This document shows positions 7,446 through 16,097 of a DNA stretch of 64,000 nucleotides, in pieces. The position numbers and the translations under genes were made by a program. The stretch spans positions 62,001 through 126,000 of the forward strand of contig JAWZDV010000092.1 of the NCBI GenBank assembly GCA_034142505.1. The letters run 5' to 3'. Under the pieces are notes generated by a model. That model was given only the letters and a program-made list of their open reading frames with translations, did not search any database and had not been told where the DNA came from. Origin of the DNA: Hungatella_A sp034142505. GTDB lineage: Bacteria > Bacillota > Clostridia > Lachnospirales > Lachnospiraceae. Position 1 is the stretch's first letter. The number at the start of each line of letters is the position of its first letter.

Positions 7446-7909
7446 TCTCCCGCCAAAATCCGGTACCCCCGGTAAATCTGCTCCAGCAGTATCACCCGCA
7501 TCAGCTGATGCGGGAATGTCATGCGGGAGAAACTCAAGAGATAGTCCGCCCGTTTCAGAACCGCATCGGACAGTCCCAGAGAACCGCCGATCACAAACAC
7601 GATCTGGCTGGTGCCATTCACTCCCAGGCTGCCGATCTTCTCTGACAGCTCCACCGAGTCCAGCATATTCCCCTGGATGGCCAGCGCGATCACATAGGCC
7701 CCGTCTTTGATCTGGGAGAGGATGCGCCCGCCCTCTTTTTCTTTGATCTGGGTCTCCAGGGCTTCACTTGCTTTGTCCGGCGTTTTTTCATCGGCTACCT
7801 GGAGGATCTCCAGTCTGCAGTATTTGGAAAGGCGTTTTGTGTACTCGGCAATGGCGTCTACAAAATACTTTTCTTTGATTTTTCCTACGACGACCAGTGT
7901 GATTTTCAT
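7430..7909 (-). CDS. rlmH: 23S rRNA pseudouridine1915 N3-methyltransferase
   Basis: SPOUT-class methyltransferase acting on 23S rRNA helix 69 of the assembled ribosome. The full 159-residue family length is present: MKITLVVVGKIKEKYFVDAI at the N-terminus, FVIGGSLGLSD (SAM-binding knot) and FSRMTFPHQLMRVILLEQIYRGYRIL near the end, finishing in the conserved EPYHK. The start overlaps the stop of the upstream hydrolase gene (ATGA), so the two are translationally coupled. The 3' end is the likely insertion site of the accessory block to its left. Confidence 0.96.
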   Translation of the reverse strand: MKITLVVVGKIKEKYFVDAIAEYTKRLSKYCRLEILQVADEKTPDKASEALETQIKEKEGGRILSQIKDGAYVIALAIQGNMLDSVELSEKIGSLGVNGTSQIVFVIGGSLGLSDAVLKRADYLLSFSRMTFPHQLMRVILLEQIYRGYRILAGEPYHK

Positions 7910-8907
7910 GTTGTTCTTATCCTGTCAAACAATGTCTGTTTCTTTTTGTTTCTCTTTACCCGTTTTACCACGGTCCCATCCTGCTTGCGCTCGATTCCGT
8001 ATAGAATCTGGATAAATCTTCCCGCTTCCGACCAGGCTTCCCGGCTCTCCGGGAAGAGACCCATGCTCATCTGGAATACGTGGAACATCCCTTCATAAAC
8101 GGAGAGACGCAGCTTTACTCCCGCTGCTCTGGCTTTGGCGGCCACGGACTCGCTGTCCGACAAGAGCATCTCGTATCCGCCCACCTGAAGCAGCATTGGC
8201 GGAAAACCGTGGTAATCCCCGAACACAGGGGAAATGTATGGTTCTTTTGGATCATGATCTCCAATATAAGAGGAATTATAGAGCATACTCTCCCTGGAAT
8301 TCCCAAACAGCGGATCGCGGCAGTAATTGGTCTCATGGCTCTCCCCGCTGCAGGTCAGATCCGCCCACGGGGACATGAGTAAAAAGCCGGCCGGCAGCGG
8401 CAGCTGATGGTCTTTTAAATATAATCCCAGCGCCAGCGACAGACCTCCCCCCGCCGAATCTCCGACCACGATGATCTGCTCCGGCCGGTACTGTTTTTCC
8501 TCTGTCAGCCAACGGTAAGCATACACCGCATCCTCCAGCGCCGCCGGGTAAGGATGCTCCGGCGCCACCCGGTAATCACAGGTCAGCACATCGCCCCCAT
8601 AGCTGAGTTTCGAATACATCACCGCGAACTTCCGGTAAATATTCTTCATCGGCCCAATATATCCGCCTCCATGAAGCTGTAAAATCACCCGCCCCGTCAC
8701 CACCTGGCTCGGCCGTAGATACTCCATCTTAAACGTTTCTGTCTCAATAATCTCATATTCATACCCAGCCGGACACACCCAGGCCGGTTCCACCGGATTC
8801 TTTCTGAATTCCCCGGTCTGAATCGGCTCCTTTAATGAAGTTTCCATCACATTCTGTATCATATCGCGCATCAGGTTTCCCCTGACGCTTACTTTTTTAT
8901 CCCGCAT
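7906..8907 (-). CDS. α/β-hydrolase of the hormone-sensitive-lipase type
   Basis: Serine esterase/lipase, 333 residues, probably cytoplasmic (no signal peptide). The HSL oxyanion motif HGGGYIGP and the nucleophile elbow GDSAGGGL are visible, with the catalytic His expected in GMFHVFQ. The acidic residue should lie about 30 residues before that His. It lies directly downstream of the condensation-like acyltransferase and overlaps rlmH by four bases. The pairing with an acyltransferase suggests the two act on the same acyl ester or lipid, but no substrate can be assigned. Confidence 0.88.
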   Translation of the reverse strand: MRDKKVSVRGNLMRDMIQNVMETSLKEPIQTGEFRKNPVEPAWVCPAGYEYEIIETETFKMEYLRPSQVVTGRVILQLHGGGYIGPMKNIYRKFAVMYSKLSYGGDVLTCDYRVAPEHPYPAALEDAVYAYRWLTEEKQYRPEQIIVVGDSAGGGLSLALGLYLKDHQLPLPAGFLLMSPWADLTCSGESHETNYCRDPLFGNSRESMLYNSSYIGDHDPKEPYISPVFGDYHGFPPMLLQVGGYEMLLSDSESVAAKARAAGVKLRLSVYEGMFHVFQMSMGLFPESREAWSEAGRFIQILYGIERKQDGTVVKRVKRNKKKQTLFDRIRTT

Positions 8908-9024
8908 TCGACACTCCTGACTTTTCTATTTACATTCAACTGCCACTTTAAGCGGGAATCCCAAACTCCGCTTCGCTCCGTTCGGGCAGCGGTTCCTCAT
9001 TCAACTGCCGTTTCATGAGAAGCC

Positions 9025-10875
9025 TTAAAAGTGAAACCTTCTTATCAATTCATTCTTCACCCTCCGGTCCCCCAGCAGCACCGTCACGGTCAGCACCAGC
9101 ACGGAGATAATCACCGTGATAATCGCCATCAGCGGCCTGTCAACCAGCCCCAGTACCCACAAAAGAAATGGCACAAAGCTAAACACCGTAATCGCGATCT
9201 GGTACATAAAGTAACTCTGCCAGTTCAGCCGGTTCACAATAATCAAAAATACAATCGCAATATCCGCAAACAGAATCGTACTTGGGATCGCATAATCCAT
9301 GGACCATCCGCTATACCCCGTCATCAAATCAATCACCACCAGCAGCGCCTGCGCCCCCAGCGTCTGAATCAGTATCTTCGACCCTAAATTGGCATGCCGC
9401 ATAATCGAGTACCGCACCGTCATCCCCACATAAGCCATGCAGGCAATAGCAATCACCGACCACATGGACCCGGTATAAGTGAGATAATTCACCACACCAA
9501 GGCAGGCCGCCACCGCAATCAGCACCGCGTAGAATAGATTGGTCATCTTTTTCCATTTATCCACATCATAGGAAATCTCCGGATACATCCCCCTGTCCGC
9601 CTCTTTGTTAACCACCCCGTTGCTCTCTAACTCCACCGGCACTCCATTTTCCTTTAATATCTCAAAGAATCGGTCCTGCACCTTCGTGTCCTCGTAGACG
9701 GAGGTAAATGACACAATCACGTCCTCCCCATATGCACAAACCGCACATTTGATGGGCTGGCGCTTGGACACTCCGATAATCAGATGGCACTGCTTTATCG
9801 CGTCCCGGTACTCCTCATCTACACAGATCGGCCCTATGTTGGACAATGTAATCGTATGGTTCCTGTCATTCCTCCGGAAAATTAAATTCACGGCCAGCCA
9901 TTTAAACGGCAGCGGCGCGATCCTCACATACCACTTCTTTTCATTGGAAACATTGTAGGAAATGGTTTCCTCCATCTTTTCCTTTGTGATCTTTTCCTCC
10001 ATCTGCTGGCAGACCACCGCCAGCACATCGTCAAAGGTGACCTCCTCTTTCTGCGCCAAAAACTCTATACAGGACACCGCAAAAAAGTTGGCCGTTGTCT
10101 CCGAGTCGAAAAATGCCCGCAGATTCACAGGCACGTTCACCCCGATATGCTCCGTCATGATCTTCCCGTGGAAATATTCCTCATAAATCGCATAAATAAG
10201 ACAGGCCGTCAAATACTTGGTAATGCTGACCTGCTTTGCCTTCCCGGCCGCCTTGAGGGGGGCCAGTTTCACATATCCGTGAAGCACGCTCACCTCATCC
10301 AGCGGCAGCTGCTCTTCCTTGATATGAAACGCCCGTCTGGAACTGTATCTGGCCTTCTTCACCTTTTTATAATTCTTCAGGTACCCGTCCTCCACCTCTG
10401 TCACACAGGAGTCACTTGGCTTTGCCGGGGCCGTCCCGCCTTCTCCCTCCAGAAGCTGGAGATACCGGTAGGTCAGCTCCCGGATAAAATTCACCGCGCC
10501 CAGCCCGTCCGTCACCGCATGGAACACCTCTAAATTAATCCGGTTCTGATAGTAGGATACCCGAAACAGGAACAGCTGATTACTGTGTGGGTCAATATAT
10601 TTGCAGGGGTAAGCCGCCTCCTTCTCAATCTCCGGCGTCCTCCGGTTGCTCTCAAAGTAGTACCAGAATATGCCTCTTCGCAGTTTTACCCGAAACCCCT
10701 GAAACCAGGGCAGCACCTCCTCCAGCGCCTGCTGCAGTACCTCCGGCACAATCTCTTCATCTAACGTCATGGAAATCCGAAATACATTGCTCAAATGTTC
10801 ATTGGCGATCACCGGAAAGATCTTGGCCGTATTGTCAAGTCTCCGCCACTTTCCGCCCTGAGGATTCCGTGTCAT
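9025..10875 (-). CDS. Condensation-like acyltransferase with C-terminal membrane domain (DUF6320-like)
   Basis: The N-terminal 430 residues have the fold of condensation/alcohol acyltransferases, with the active-site motif HxxxDG in HAVTDGLGA. The last 170 residues contain about six hydrophobic segments (for example NLFYAVLIAVAACLGVVNYL and IPSTILFADIAIVFLIIVNRL), a membrane module I associate with DUF6320. The probable reaction is acyl transfer to an alcohol or amine on a membrane-associated acceptor. It is followed 117 bases downstream by the α/β-hydrolase. The family name of the membrane part is from memory and should be confirmed by profile search. Confidence 0.75.
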   Translation of the reverse strand: MTRNPQGGKWRRLDNTAKIFPVIANEHLSNVFRISMTLDEEIVPEVLQQALEEVLPWFQGFRVKLRRGIFWYYFESNRRTPEIEKEAAYPCKYIDPHSNQLFLFRVSYYQNRINLEVFHAVTDGLGAVNFIRELTYRYLQLLEGEGGTAPAKPSDSCVTEVEDGYLKNYKKVKKARYSSRRAFHIKEEQLPLDEVSVLHGYVKLAPLKAAGKAKQVSITKYLTACLIYAIYEEYFHGKIMTEHIGVNVPVNLRAFFDSETTANFFAVSCIEFLAQKEEVTFDDVLAVVCQQMEEKITKEKMEETISYNVSNEKKWYVRIAPLPFKWLAVNLIFRRNDRNHTITLSNIGPICVDEEYRDAIKQCHLIIGVSKRQPIKCAVCAYGEDVIVSFTSVYEDTKVQDRFFEILKENGVPVELESNGVVNKEADRGMYPEISYDVDKWKKMTNLFYAVLIAVAACLGVVNYLTYTGSMWSVIAIACMAYVGMTVRYSIMRHANLGSKILIQTLGAQALLVVIDLMTGYSGWSMDYAIPSTILFADIAIVFLIIVNRLNWQSYFMYQIAITVFSFVPFLLWVLGLVDRPLMAIITVIISVLVLTVTVLLGDRRVKNELIRRFHF

Positions 10876-10944
10876 AACATTCCCCTTTTCTCTCTACTCT
10901 GCCAGCCAGACCGGCCTTAAGCTTCCGCCGCGAAGGCTCCGGCC

Positions 10945-11433
10945 TTAAAATTCCAGTATCATATCATACCACACCGCATTGCCGTGAACCGACTCCGACA
11001 GCCCCAGATTCCGATAACCGAATTTCTCATAGTAAGGAATCAGACGGTCCTTGCAGGTGAGAATCAGTCCCTTCCGGCCGCATTTCCCCGCCTCTTCTAT
11101 CATATGCCGCATGAGATCAGCCGCAATCCCCTGATTCCGGTATTCCGGCAGCACATCCAGCCCGAAGATGCTCTGGTACGCCCCGTCCGGATTGTGGCAG
11201 CCAATATCCTCAAACATCTCATCCCGGATCACCTGGCTGTCCGTCACCGCGCCGTTGATAAATCCGATGATTTTCCCATCTTCCTCGGCAGCAAAAAAGC
11301 TGTCCGGAAATGCCTGTATCCTCTGATTCAACGCATCCCAGTCAGCCGCTTCCGCGGCCGGGAAGCAGACAGACTCCACATAAGCGACTCCATCCACATC
11401 CCCCGGCCTTACTTTTCTAATTCTATATTCCAT
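10945..11433 (-). CDS. GNAT-family N-acetyltransferase
   Basis: Single-domain acetyl-CoA-dependent acyltransferase, 162 residues. The acetyl-CoA binding motif A is LDVLPEYRNQGIAADLMRHMIEEA, followed by KGLILTCKDRLIPYYEKFGYRNLG. It resembles the arylalkylamine/serotonin N-acetyltransferase-like subgroup of GNATs, but the acceptor is unknown. It is the gene after the response regulator, 42 bases away, possibly co-transcribed. Confidence 0.88.
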   Translation of the reverse strand: MEYRIRKVRPGDVDGVAYVESVCFPAAEAADWDALNQRIQAFPDSFFAAEEDGKIIGFINGAVTDSQVIRDEMFEDIGCHNPDGAYQSIFGLDVLPEYRNQGIAADLMRHMIEEAGKCGRKGLILTCKDRLIPYYEKFGYRNLGLSESVHGNAVWYDMILEF

Positions 11434-11475
11434 CCTTTTGTCTCCCTGATGTCCTAAATGTCCGGTTTGCCGCCT

Positions 11476-12174
11476 CTACGCCCGGAAATAATATCCCACG
11501 CCCCACTTCGTATGCACGTACTGGGGAGCGCTTGGACTCGGCTCAATCTTCTCGCGAAGCCGTCTCACGTGGACGTCCACCGTTCTCACGTCGCCGGAAT
11601 CATTGGCCTTATTGCCCCACACATAGGACAACAGAGCCTCACGGCTGTACACCTTGTTGGGATTGCACACCAACAACTCCAGCAGATCAAATTCCTTGGC
11701 CGTCAAGTTGATCTCCTTATCGCCCACGAACACACGCCGGCTGTCGCGGTCCAGTTTCAGCCCGCCGGACGCGATCACACGCTTGTCCGCCTCATCCGTC
11801 TTTCTGCTTCTCTTGGCGTTTCTCCGCAGAATCGCTTTGATCCGCGCCTTCACCTCCAAAATGTTGAATGGCTTTGTTATGTAGTCATCCGCTCCGTATT
11901 CCAGCCCCAGAATCTTATCCATATCGTTGCCCTTGGCCGTCAGCATGATAATCGGGACCTCCGAAAATTCCCGGATTGCCTGGCACACCTCATAACCGTC
12001 GAACTTCGGGAGCATCACATCCAGAAGCACCACGTCAAATTCTTTTTCCTTCGCAAGGTTGATGGCCTCCTCGCCATCATATGCGCATTCCACATCCATC
12101 CCATCCTGCTCCAGGCTGAACTTAATGCCCTTCACAATGAGTTTTTCGTCATCTACCACTAAAACCTTAGCCAT
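11476..12174 (-). CDS. OmpR/PhoB-family response regulator without an adjacent kinase
   Basis: Receiver domain (residues 1-120): acidic pocket VVDDEK, phospho-acceptor Asp in VVLLDVMLP, Thr in IIMLTAKG, Lys in YITKPFN. The C-terminal winged-helix DNA-binding domain ends in VDVHVRRLREKIEPSPSAPQYVHTKWGVGYYF. At 232 residues it is complete. No histidine kinase gene lies on either side: a GNAT gene follows and the ComEA-like gene precedes. It is therefore an orphan regulator in this arrangement. Confidence 0.94.
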   Translation of the reverse strand: MAKVLVVDDEKLIVKGIKFSLEQDGMDVECAYDGEEAINLAKEKEFDVVLLDVMLPKFDGYEVCQAIREFSEVPIIMLTAKGNDMDKILGLEYGADDYITKPFNILEVKARIKAILRRNAKRSRKTDEADKRVIASGGLKLDRDSRRVFVGDKEINLTAKEFDLLELLVCNPNKVYSREALLSYVWGNKANDSGDVRTVDVHVRRLREKIEPSPSAPQYVHTKWGVGYYFRA

Positions 12175-12190
12175 CCTTCACCTCTCCATT

Positions 12191-12257
12191 CCCCGATACG
12201 CTTCTATCGGGGACTTTCCACTTACTTTTCCCCGATATGCTTCTATCGGGGACTTTT
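12191..12257. repeat. Tandem pair of identical hairpins
   Basis: Two near-identical units, each with CCCCGATA and TATCGGGG around a short loop and followed by GACTTT, lie at 12191-12217 and 12230-12257 (39-bp period, one base different). They fill the gap between the comEA-like gene and the response regulator. On the plus strand a T-run follows each; no plus-strand gene ends here, so their role is unclear. Confidence 0.6.
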
Positions 12258-12265
12258 CCTGCTTT

Positions 12266-12934
12266 TCATGATACCGTAATATCATCTTTTATTTTCTGAA
12301 ATGCAGCATCTTTAATGCCGGATATCTCCATAATCTCTTCAATCGCCCCAAAGGGTCCGTGTTCCTCCCGGTACCGGATAATATCCTCCGCCCGGGATTC
12401 CCCAATTCCTCTCAGGGTCATCAGCTGTTCCTTGCCCGCCGTATTCAAATTCACCTTCCCAGCCTGTCCTCCGGGAGCTGCCACACCGCCTAAGCCCCCA
12501 TAACCGCTCACCGCTGCCGCTTCCCCCTTCTCGACTTCCTCCAGAGAAGGCACGGATATCTTCATCCCATCCTGAATGATCTCCGCCATATTCAAAAACT
12601 CGCCGGCCGCCTCGTCTGTCAATCCGCCCGCTGCTTCCACTGCCTGAAAAATGCGACTCCCCGCCTCCATCTCATAGACGCCGGGGTTCATCACCTGTCC
12701 ACAGATATGTACGTAACACAGAGCTGCCGTCTCCCGGACCGAACCCGCCGTTTCCTGACTTTCCGACACGGAATCCGCCGCGCCGGCCGTCTCCACAGTC
12801 TCCATATACGGTTCCTGCTTCCCCGCCAGCACCGGCTCCTTCCTGCCGCAGCTGTAACATATGCCTGCAGCCAGCATGCATATGCCCGTCACCAATATTC
12901 TGTAAAACTTCGTTTTTATCTTTTGTTTATCCAT
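12266..12934 (-). CDS. ComEA-like helix-hairpin-helix DNA-binding protein
   Basis: Membrane-anchored or lipidated protein with an N-terminal hydrophobic segment (about residues 10-28), a Ser/Glu/Thr-rich linker, a SLBB-like domain (HICGQVMNPGVYEMEAGSRIFQAVEAAGGL) and a C-terminal pair of HhH motifs (VNLNTAGKEQLMTLRGIGESRAEDIIRYREEHGPF). These are the hallmarks of ComEA, which binds incoming DNA in transformation. The start is ATG 12934 behind AGGAGG; the frame stays open to 12958. No comEC or other competence gene is nearby. The Cys in CYSCGRK near residue 28 might be a lipidation site. Confidence 0.87.
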   Translation of the reverse strand: MDKQKIKTKFYRILVTGICMLAAGICYSCGRKEPVLAGKQEPYMETVETAGAADSVSESQETAGSVRETAALCYVHICGQVMNPGVYEMEAGSRIFQAVEAAGGLTDEAAGEFLNMAEIIQDGMKISVPSLEEVEKGEAAAVSGYGGLGGVAAPGGQAGKVNLNTAGKEQLMTLRGIGESRAEDIIRYREEHGPFGAIEEIMEISGIKDAAFQKIKDDITVS

Positions 12935-13049
12935 GGTCTTCCTCCTTCTAAACCGCATGTAAATGCCGCGTCAACCGGAAAGAATACCATTTTCAGCCAT
13001 ATCACTATTTTACCTAAAACCCCAGTCAAATACAAGTGCTATTTCGCAT

Positions 13050-13478
13050 TTACCAGCGGAAGATCACAATTCCCACAATCGCCACCAGCGCGCCAAGGGC
13101 CTTCTTCCATTCAAAGCCCACCTTTTCCACCCCAAACAGGCCAAACACCTCGATGCCGTAGGCCACAATAATCTGGGCGATGACGATGAGCAGCGCCGAC
13201 TTGGCCGGTCCCAGGCTCGACACGCTCCGAATCACCGTGTACGTGATCAGCGCGCCGATAATACCGCCGGTCAGCATATACCACGGCTGCACCTGCCACA
13301 GCCCGTTAATCTCATTCCGCCCCGTAAACAGCCACATGGCCACACAGGTAAAAAAAGCCGTCAGCTGCACGAAGCCCGCCGACACCCAGATACTGGTCTG
13401 CTTGGTGACCTCCGTATTGAACACTCCCTGGATACTCATCAGAGCACCCGATATTAACGCGATGATAAACCCCCACAT
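13050..13478 (-). CDS. DMT-superfamily small transporter (DUF606/YdcZ type)
   Basis: 142-residue integral membrane protein with five hydrophobic helices (FIIALISGALMSIQGVFN; VQLTAFFTCVAMWLF; YMLTGGIIGALITYTVI; SALLIVIAQIIVAYGIEVFG; ALGALVAIVGIVIF). The opening resembles the DUF606/YdcZ family of half-size drug/metabolite transporters, which usually work as dimers. AGGAGG precedes the start. Monocistronic, separated from its neighbours by short intergenic spaces. Substrate unknown. Confidence 0.85.
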   Translation of the reverse strand: MWGFIIALISGALMSIQGVFNTEVTKQTSIWVSAGFVQLTAFFTCVAMWLFTGRNEINGLWQVQPWYMLTGGIIGALITYTVIRSVSSLGPAKSALLIVIAQIIVAYGIEVFGLFGVEKVGFEWKKALGALVAIVGIVIFRW

Positions 13479-13613
13479 AACATCTTCCTCCTGGAATTTC
13501 TGTAATCTGTTTCCTATTGGCTAGGATTCCTGAATTGGAATCATTTTATACATGATGTTGACATTTTGTAAGCTCTTTGTTATACTCACCTGGAACCAAA
13601 TAATAAAACAATG

Positions 13614-13703
13614 ACACGCTAGGGGAGCCTCACGGCTGAGAAAGGTCTAACCGCCTAACCCTCACTACTTGAACCGGATAATGCCGGCGTAAGGAAGCAT
13701 TTA
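13614..13703 (+). promoter_or_regulatory. TPP (THI-box) riboswitch
   Basis: The conserved thiamine-pyrophosphate aptamer elements are in order: AGGGGAGCC, GGCTGAGA, the variable arm, then ACTTGAACCGGATAATGCCGGCGTAAGGAAGCA. The aptamer lies about 50 bases upstream of thiT. High TPP is expected to repress the transporter, probably at translation because the leader between aptamer and AGGAGG is short. Confidence 0.95.
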
Positions 13704-13754
13704 TACTTACTTTTTAGTAGTCCCCTCCTGTGCATCACAAAGGAGGATTTTTTT

Positions 13755-14411
13755 ATGTCTATTGTTACACCGGATGGTGGTTTGACCACCTTAGGCTATG
13801 CCTTATGCGGGCTGGCAGCCATGTTACTATTTCTTGCCGCATCCTTTATCACCAAAGATTCTTCCGGTAAGAAAATGTCCGCGAAGCAGCTGGTATTCTG
13901 CGGCGCCGCCATGGCACTGGCCTTTATCACCTCGTACCTGAAGGTCTTTAACATGCCCTTCGGCGGCTCTGTCACGCTGTTTTCCATGCTGTTTATCTGC
14001 TTGATCGGCTACTGGTACGGCTTGAAGGTGGGCATTTTAACCGGACTGGCCTATGGCATTCTGCAGTTTTTACAGGAGCCCTACGTTCTGTCCATCTTCC
14101 AGGTCTGCTGTGATTATGTGCTGGCCTTTGCTGCCCTCGGACTGTCCGGACTCTTCCACAAGTCGAAGAACGGACTGGTGAAAGGCTATCTCTTAGGCAT
14201 CCTGGCGAGAGGCGCTTTCCATGCCCTGGGCGGCTATCTGTACTGGATGGACTACATGCCGGACAACTTTCCGCAGTCGCTGTCCGCGATATATCCGCTT
14301 GTCTATAACTACTCCTATATTCTGGCGGAAGGCGTCATCACCGTGATTGTGATCATGCTTCCGCCGGTATCCAAAGCGCTGGCCCAGGTGAAGCGGACAG
14401 CTGTGGAATAA
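13755..14411 (+). CDS. thiT: Thiamine ECF transporter substrate-binding membrane subunit
   Basis: S component of an energy-coupling-factor importer for thiamine, 218 residues, six hydrophobic helices. It carries FGGSVTLFSMLFICLIGYWYGLKVGILTGLAYGILQF, which contains the conserved glycine-rich and aromatic residues of ThiT, and ends with helices around YPLVYNYSYILAEGVITVIVI. It uses the shared EcfAA'T module encoded elsewhere. The TPP riboswitch directly upstream supports the substrate assignment. AGGAGG precedes the start. Confidence 0.95.
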   Translation: MSIVTPDGGLTTLGYALCGLAAMLLFLAASFITKDSSGKKMSAKQLVFCGAAMALAFITSYLKVFNMPFGGSVTLFSMLFICLIGYWYGLKVGILTGLAYGILQFLQEPYVLSIFQVCCDYVLAFAALGLSGLFHKSKNGLVKGYLLGILARGAFHALGGYLYWMDYMPDNFPQSLSAIYPLVYNYSYILAEGVITVIVIMLPPVSKALAQVKRTAVE

Positions 14412-14417
14412 CAACAT

Positions 14418-14487
14418 AAAAAGCACCGGGAATCCGGGGAAATGAATGGCTCCATAAGACCATCCTCCCCGTTTTCCCGGTGCTTTT
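14418..14487. terminator. Bidirectional terminator between thiT and a MATE gene
   Basis: AAAAAGCACCGGGAA (14418-14432) pairs with TTCCCGGTGCTTTT (14474-14487). A-runs and T-runs on both sides make it work for thiT (plus) and the convergent MATE gene (minus). Confidence 0.8.
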
Positions 14488-14499
14488 GTTTTTTAATTC

Positions 14500-15894
14500 T
14501 TATACCGCCACCGGGTTCTCCCCAATCACCCGGTTCAATTTCTTCATCTCATAAACCACAAAGAACGCCACCACAACTGCCGAACTCAAATCCGCCACAG
14601 GACCCGCATATAAAATGCCATCCAGCCCAAAGAACAGCGGCAGAACCAAAATCATTGGTATCAATACCAGAAGCTGGCGAAGCATGGACAGGATCGACGC
14701 CTTCATCGGCTGCCCCGTAGCCTGGAAATAGCTGGTGGAAACAATCTGAAAACCAGCCGCAAATATCCCGGCCATGTAAATCCGCAGCGATTTCACCGCA
14801 AACTCCGTGAAATTGGCGTCCGCCTTGCCAAACACAGTCAGTATCTGATAAGGGAACAGCTGACAGAGCGCACAGCCCACCACCGAAACAACCGTGGCGA
14901 TTCCCACCGCCCGCACATAGGTCTGACGAATCCGGTGATAATTGCCGGCTCCTTTATTGAATCCCAGGATCGGCTGGGAACCAATACCGATACCGATACA
15001 AATAGACACCAGAATCATACCGATCTTGCCCACGATTCCCATAGCACTCAGCGCCACATCGCCGCCCACATACGTCTGGTCTCCGTAGAATACCAGAGAA
15101 TTGTTGAGTACAATCTGTAAAATCGTAGAAGCCACCTGGGTGATCCCACTGGAGATTCCCAGCGTCGCCACGCTTTTACAGATCACCCCATCCAGCTTTA
15201 AATTTCTCTTTTTCAGGCGCATGTTGCCCTTTTTTAAGAAATACACAATCAGCACCACCGCCGATATAATCTGGGAGGTAATGGTAGCAATTGCCGCGCC
15301 GACCACGCCCCAGTGGAACACGAAAATATAAATCGGGTCCAGGATCGTATTCAAGATCGCGCCGGCCAGAATACTGTACATGGAAAGAGACGGATTACCG
15401 TCGGTTCTCGCCATGTTGGACAGGCCCACACCCAGCATATTAAACGGTGTTCCCAGCAGGATGATGGAGGTATACTGTCTGGAATACTCCATCACGCTGT
15501 CCGTCGCGCCGAACACCCGCAGCATCGGGTCTAAGAACACCAGCCCCAGCACCGCAACCAGAATACCGATTCCCGTCAGCAGCACAAACAGATTCCCCAA
15601 GGTCCGCTCCGCTTCCTCATCCCGCTTCTCCCCCAGCTTGATAGCGGCATAAGCGCTTCCGCCCGCCCCCAAAAGCGTGGACACCGCCAGAATAATGGTC
15701 ACCACCGGAAATGCCACGGTAGTGGCCGCATTTCCCAGGTAACCGACGCCCTGGCCGATGAATATCTGATCGACGATGTTGTAGACCGCGTTAACCAGCA
15801 TGGAGACCACAGCCGGCAGGCCAAACTTGGCCAGAAGCTTCCCGATTGGAGCATAGCCCAACGGATTTCCCTTTTGTTCTGTCACTTGATTCAT
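14500..15894 (-). CDS. MATE-family multidrug/cation antiporter
   Basis: Polytopic exporter of the MATE family (NorM/DinF-like), 464 residues from the chosen ATG. Twelve hydrophobic helices in two homologous halves are apparent; typical segments are FGLPAVVSMLVNAVYNIVDQIFIGQGVGYLGNAATTVAFPV and GIGSQPILGFNKGAGNYHRIRQTYVRAV. The frame is open to 15957, but AAAGGAG lies 12 bases before ATG 15894, where the usual family N-terminus begins. Substrate unknown. One of three MATE genes in the window. Confidence 0.93.
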   Translation of the reverse strand: MNQVTEQKGNPLGYAPIGKLLAKFGLPAVVSMLVNAVYNIVDQIFIGQGVGYLGNAATTVAFPVVTIILAVSTLLGAGGSAYAAIKLGEKRDEEAERTLGNLFVLLTGIGILVAVLGLVFLDPMLRVFGATDSVMEYSRQYTSIILLGTPFNMLGVGLSNMARTDGNPSLSMYSILAGAILNTILDPIYIFVFHWGVVGAAIATITSQIISAVVLIVYFLKKGNMRLKKRNLKLDGVICKSVATLGISSGITQVASTILQIVLNNSLVFYGDQTYVGGDVALSAMGIVGKIGMILVSICIGIGIGSQPILGFNKGAGNYHRIRQTYVRAVGIATVVSVVGCALCQLFPYQILTVFGKADANFTEFAVKSLRIYMAGIFAAGFQIVSTSYFQATGQPMKASILSMLRQLLVLIPMILVLPLFFGLDGILYAGPVADLSSAVVVAFFVVYEMKKLNRVIGENPVAV

Positions 15895-15977
15895 AAAACG
15901 CACCACTCCTTTGTTCCATTCCCCAGGATTAAAACAAGGGGATTTTCCTTTTGTCAACTAGTTAAAAAGTACAAAAA

Positions 15978-16007
15978 TTCGGGGACAATGTCTCCACTGT
16001 CCCCGAA
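15978..16007 (-). terminator. Terminator of the fchA-folD operon
   Basis: TTCGGGGACA (15978-15987) pairs perfectly with TGTCCCCGAA (15998-16007). Reading leftward the hairpin is followed by TTTTTG. It lies about 90 bases after the folD stop codon. Confidence 0.75.
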
Positions 16008-16097
16008 GAAAAATCTTCTGATTTTTTTCCGTGTTTCTAATTATAGAAGTATCTGAACCAAATGTCAACTATAAAACAACATGCGCCTACCCAATCG

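Noticed and set aside
8936..9015. ATTCAACTGCC repeated before the acyltransferase stop
   Set aside because: Two short copies with no flanking structure; not enough to call a regulatory or mobile element.
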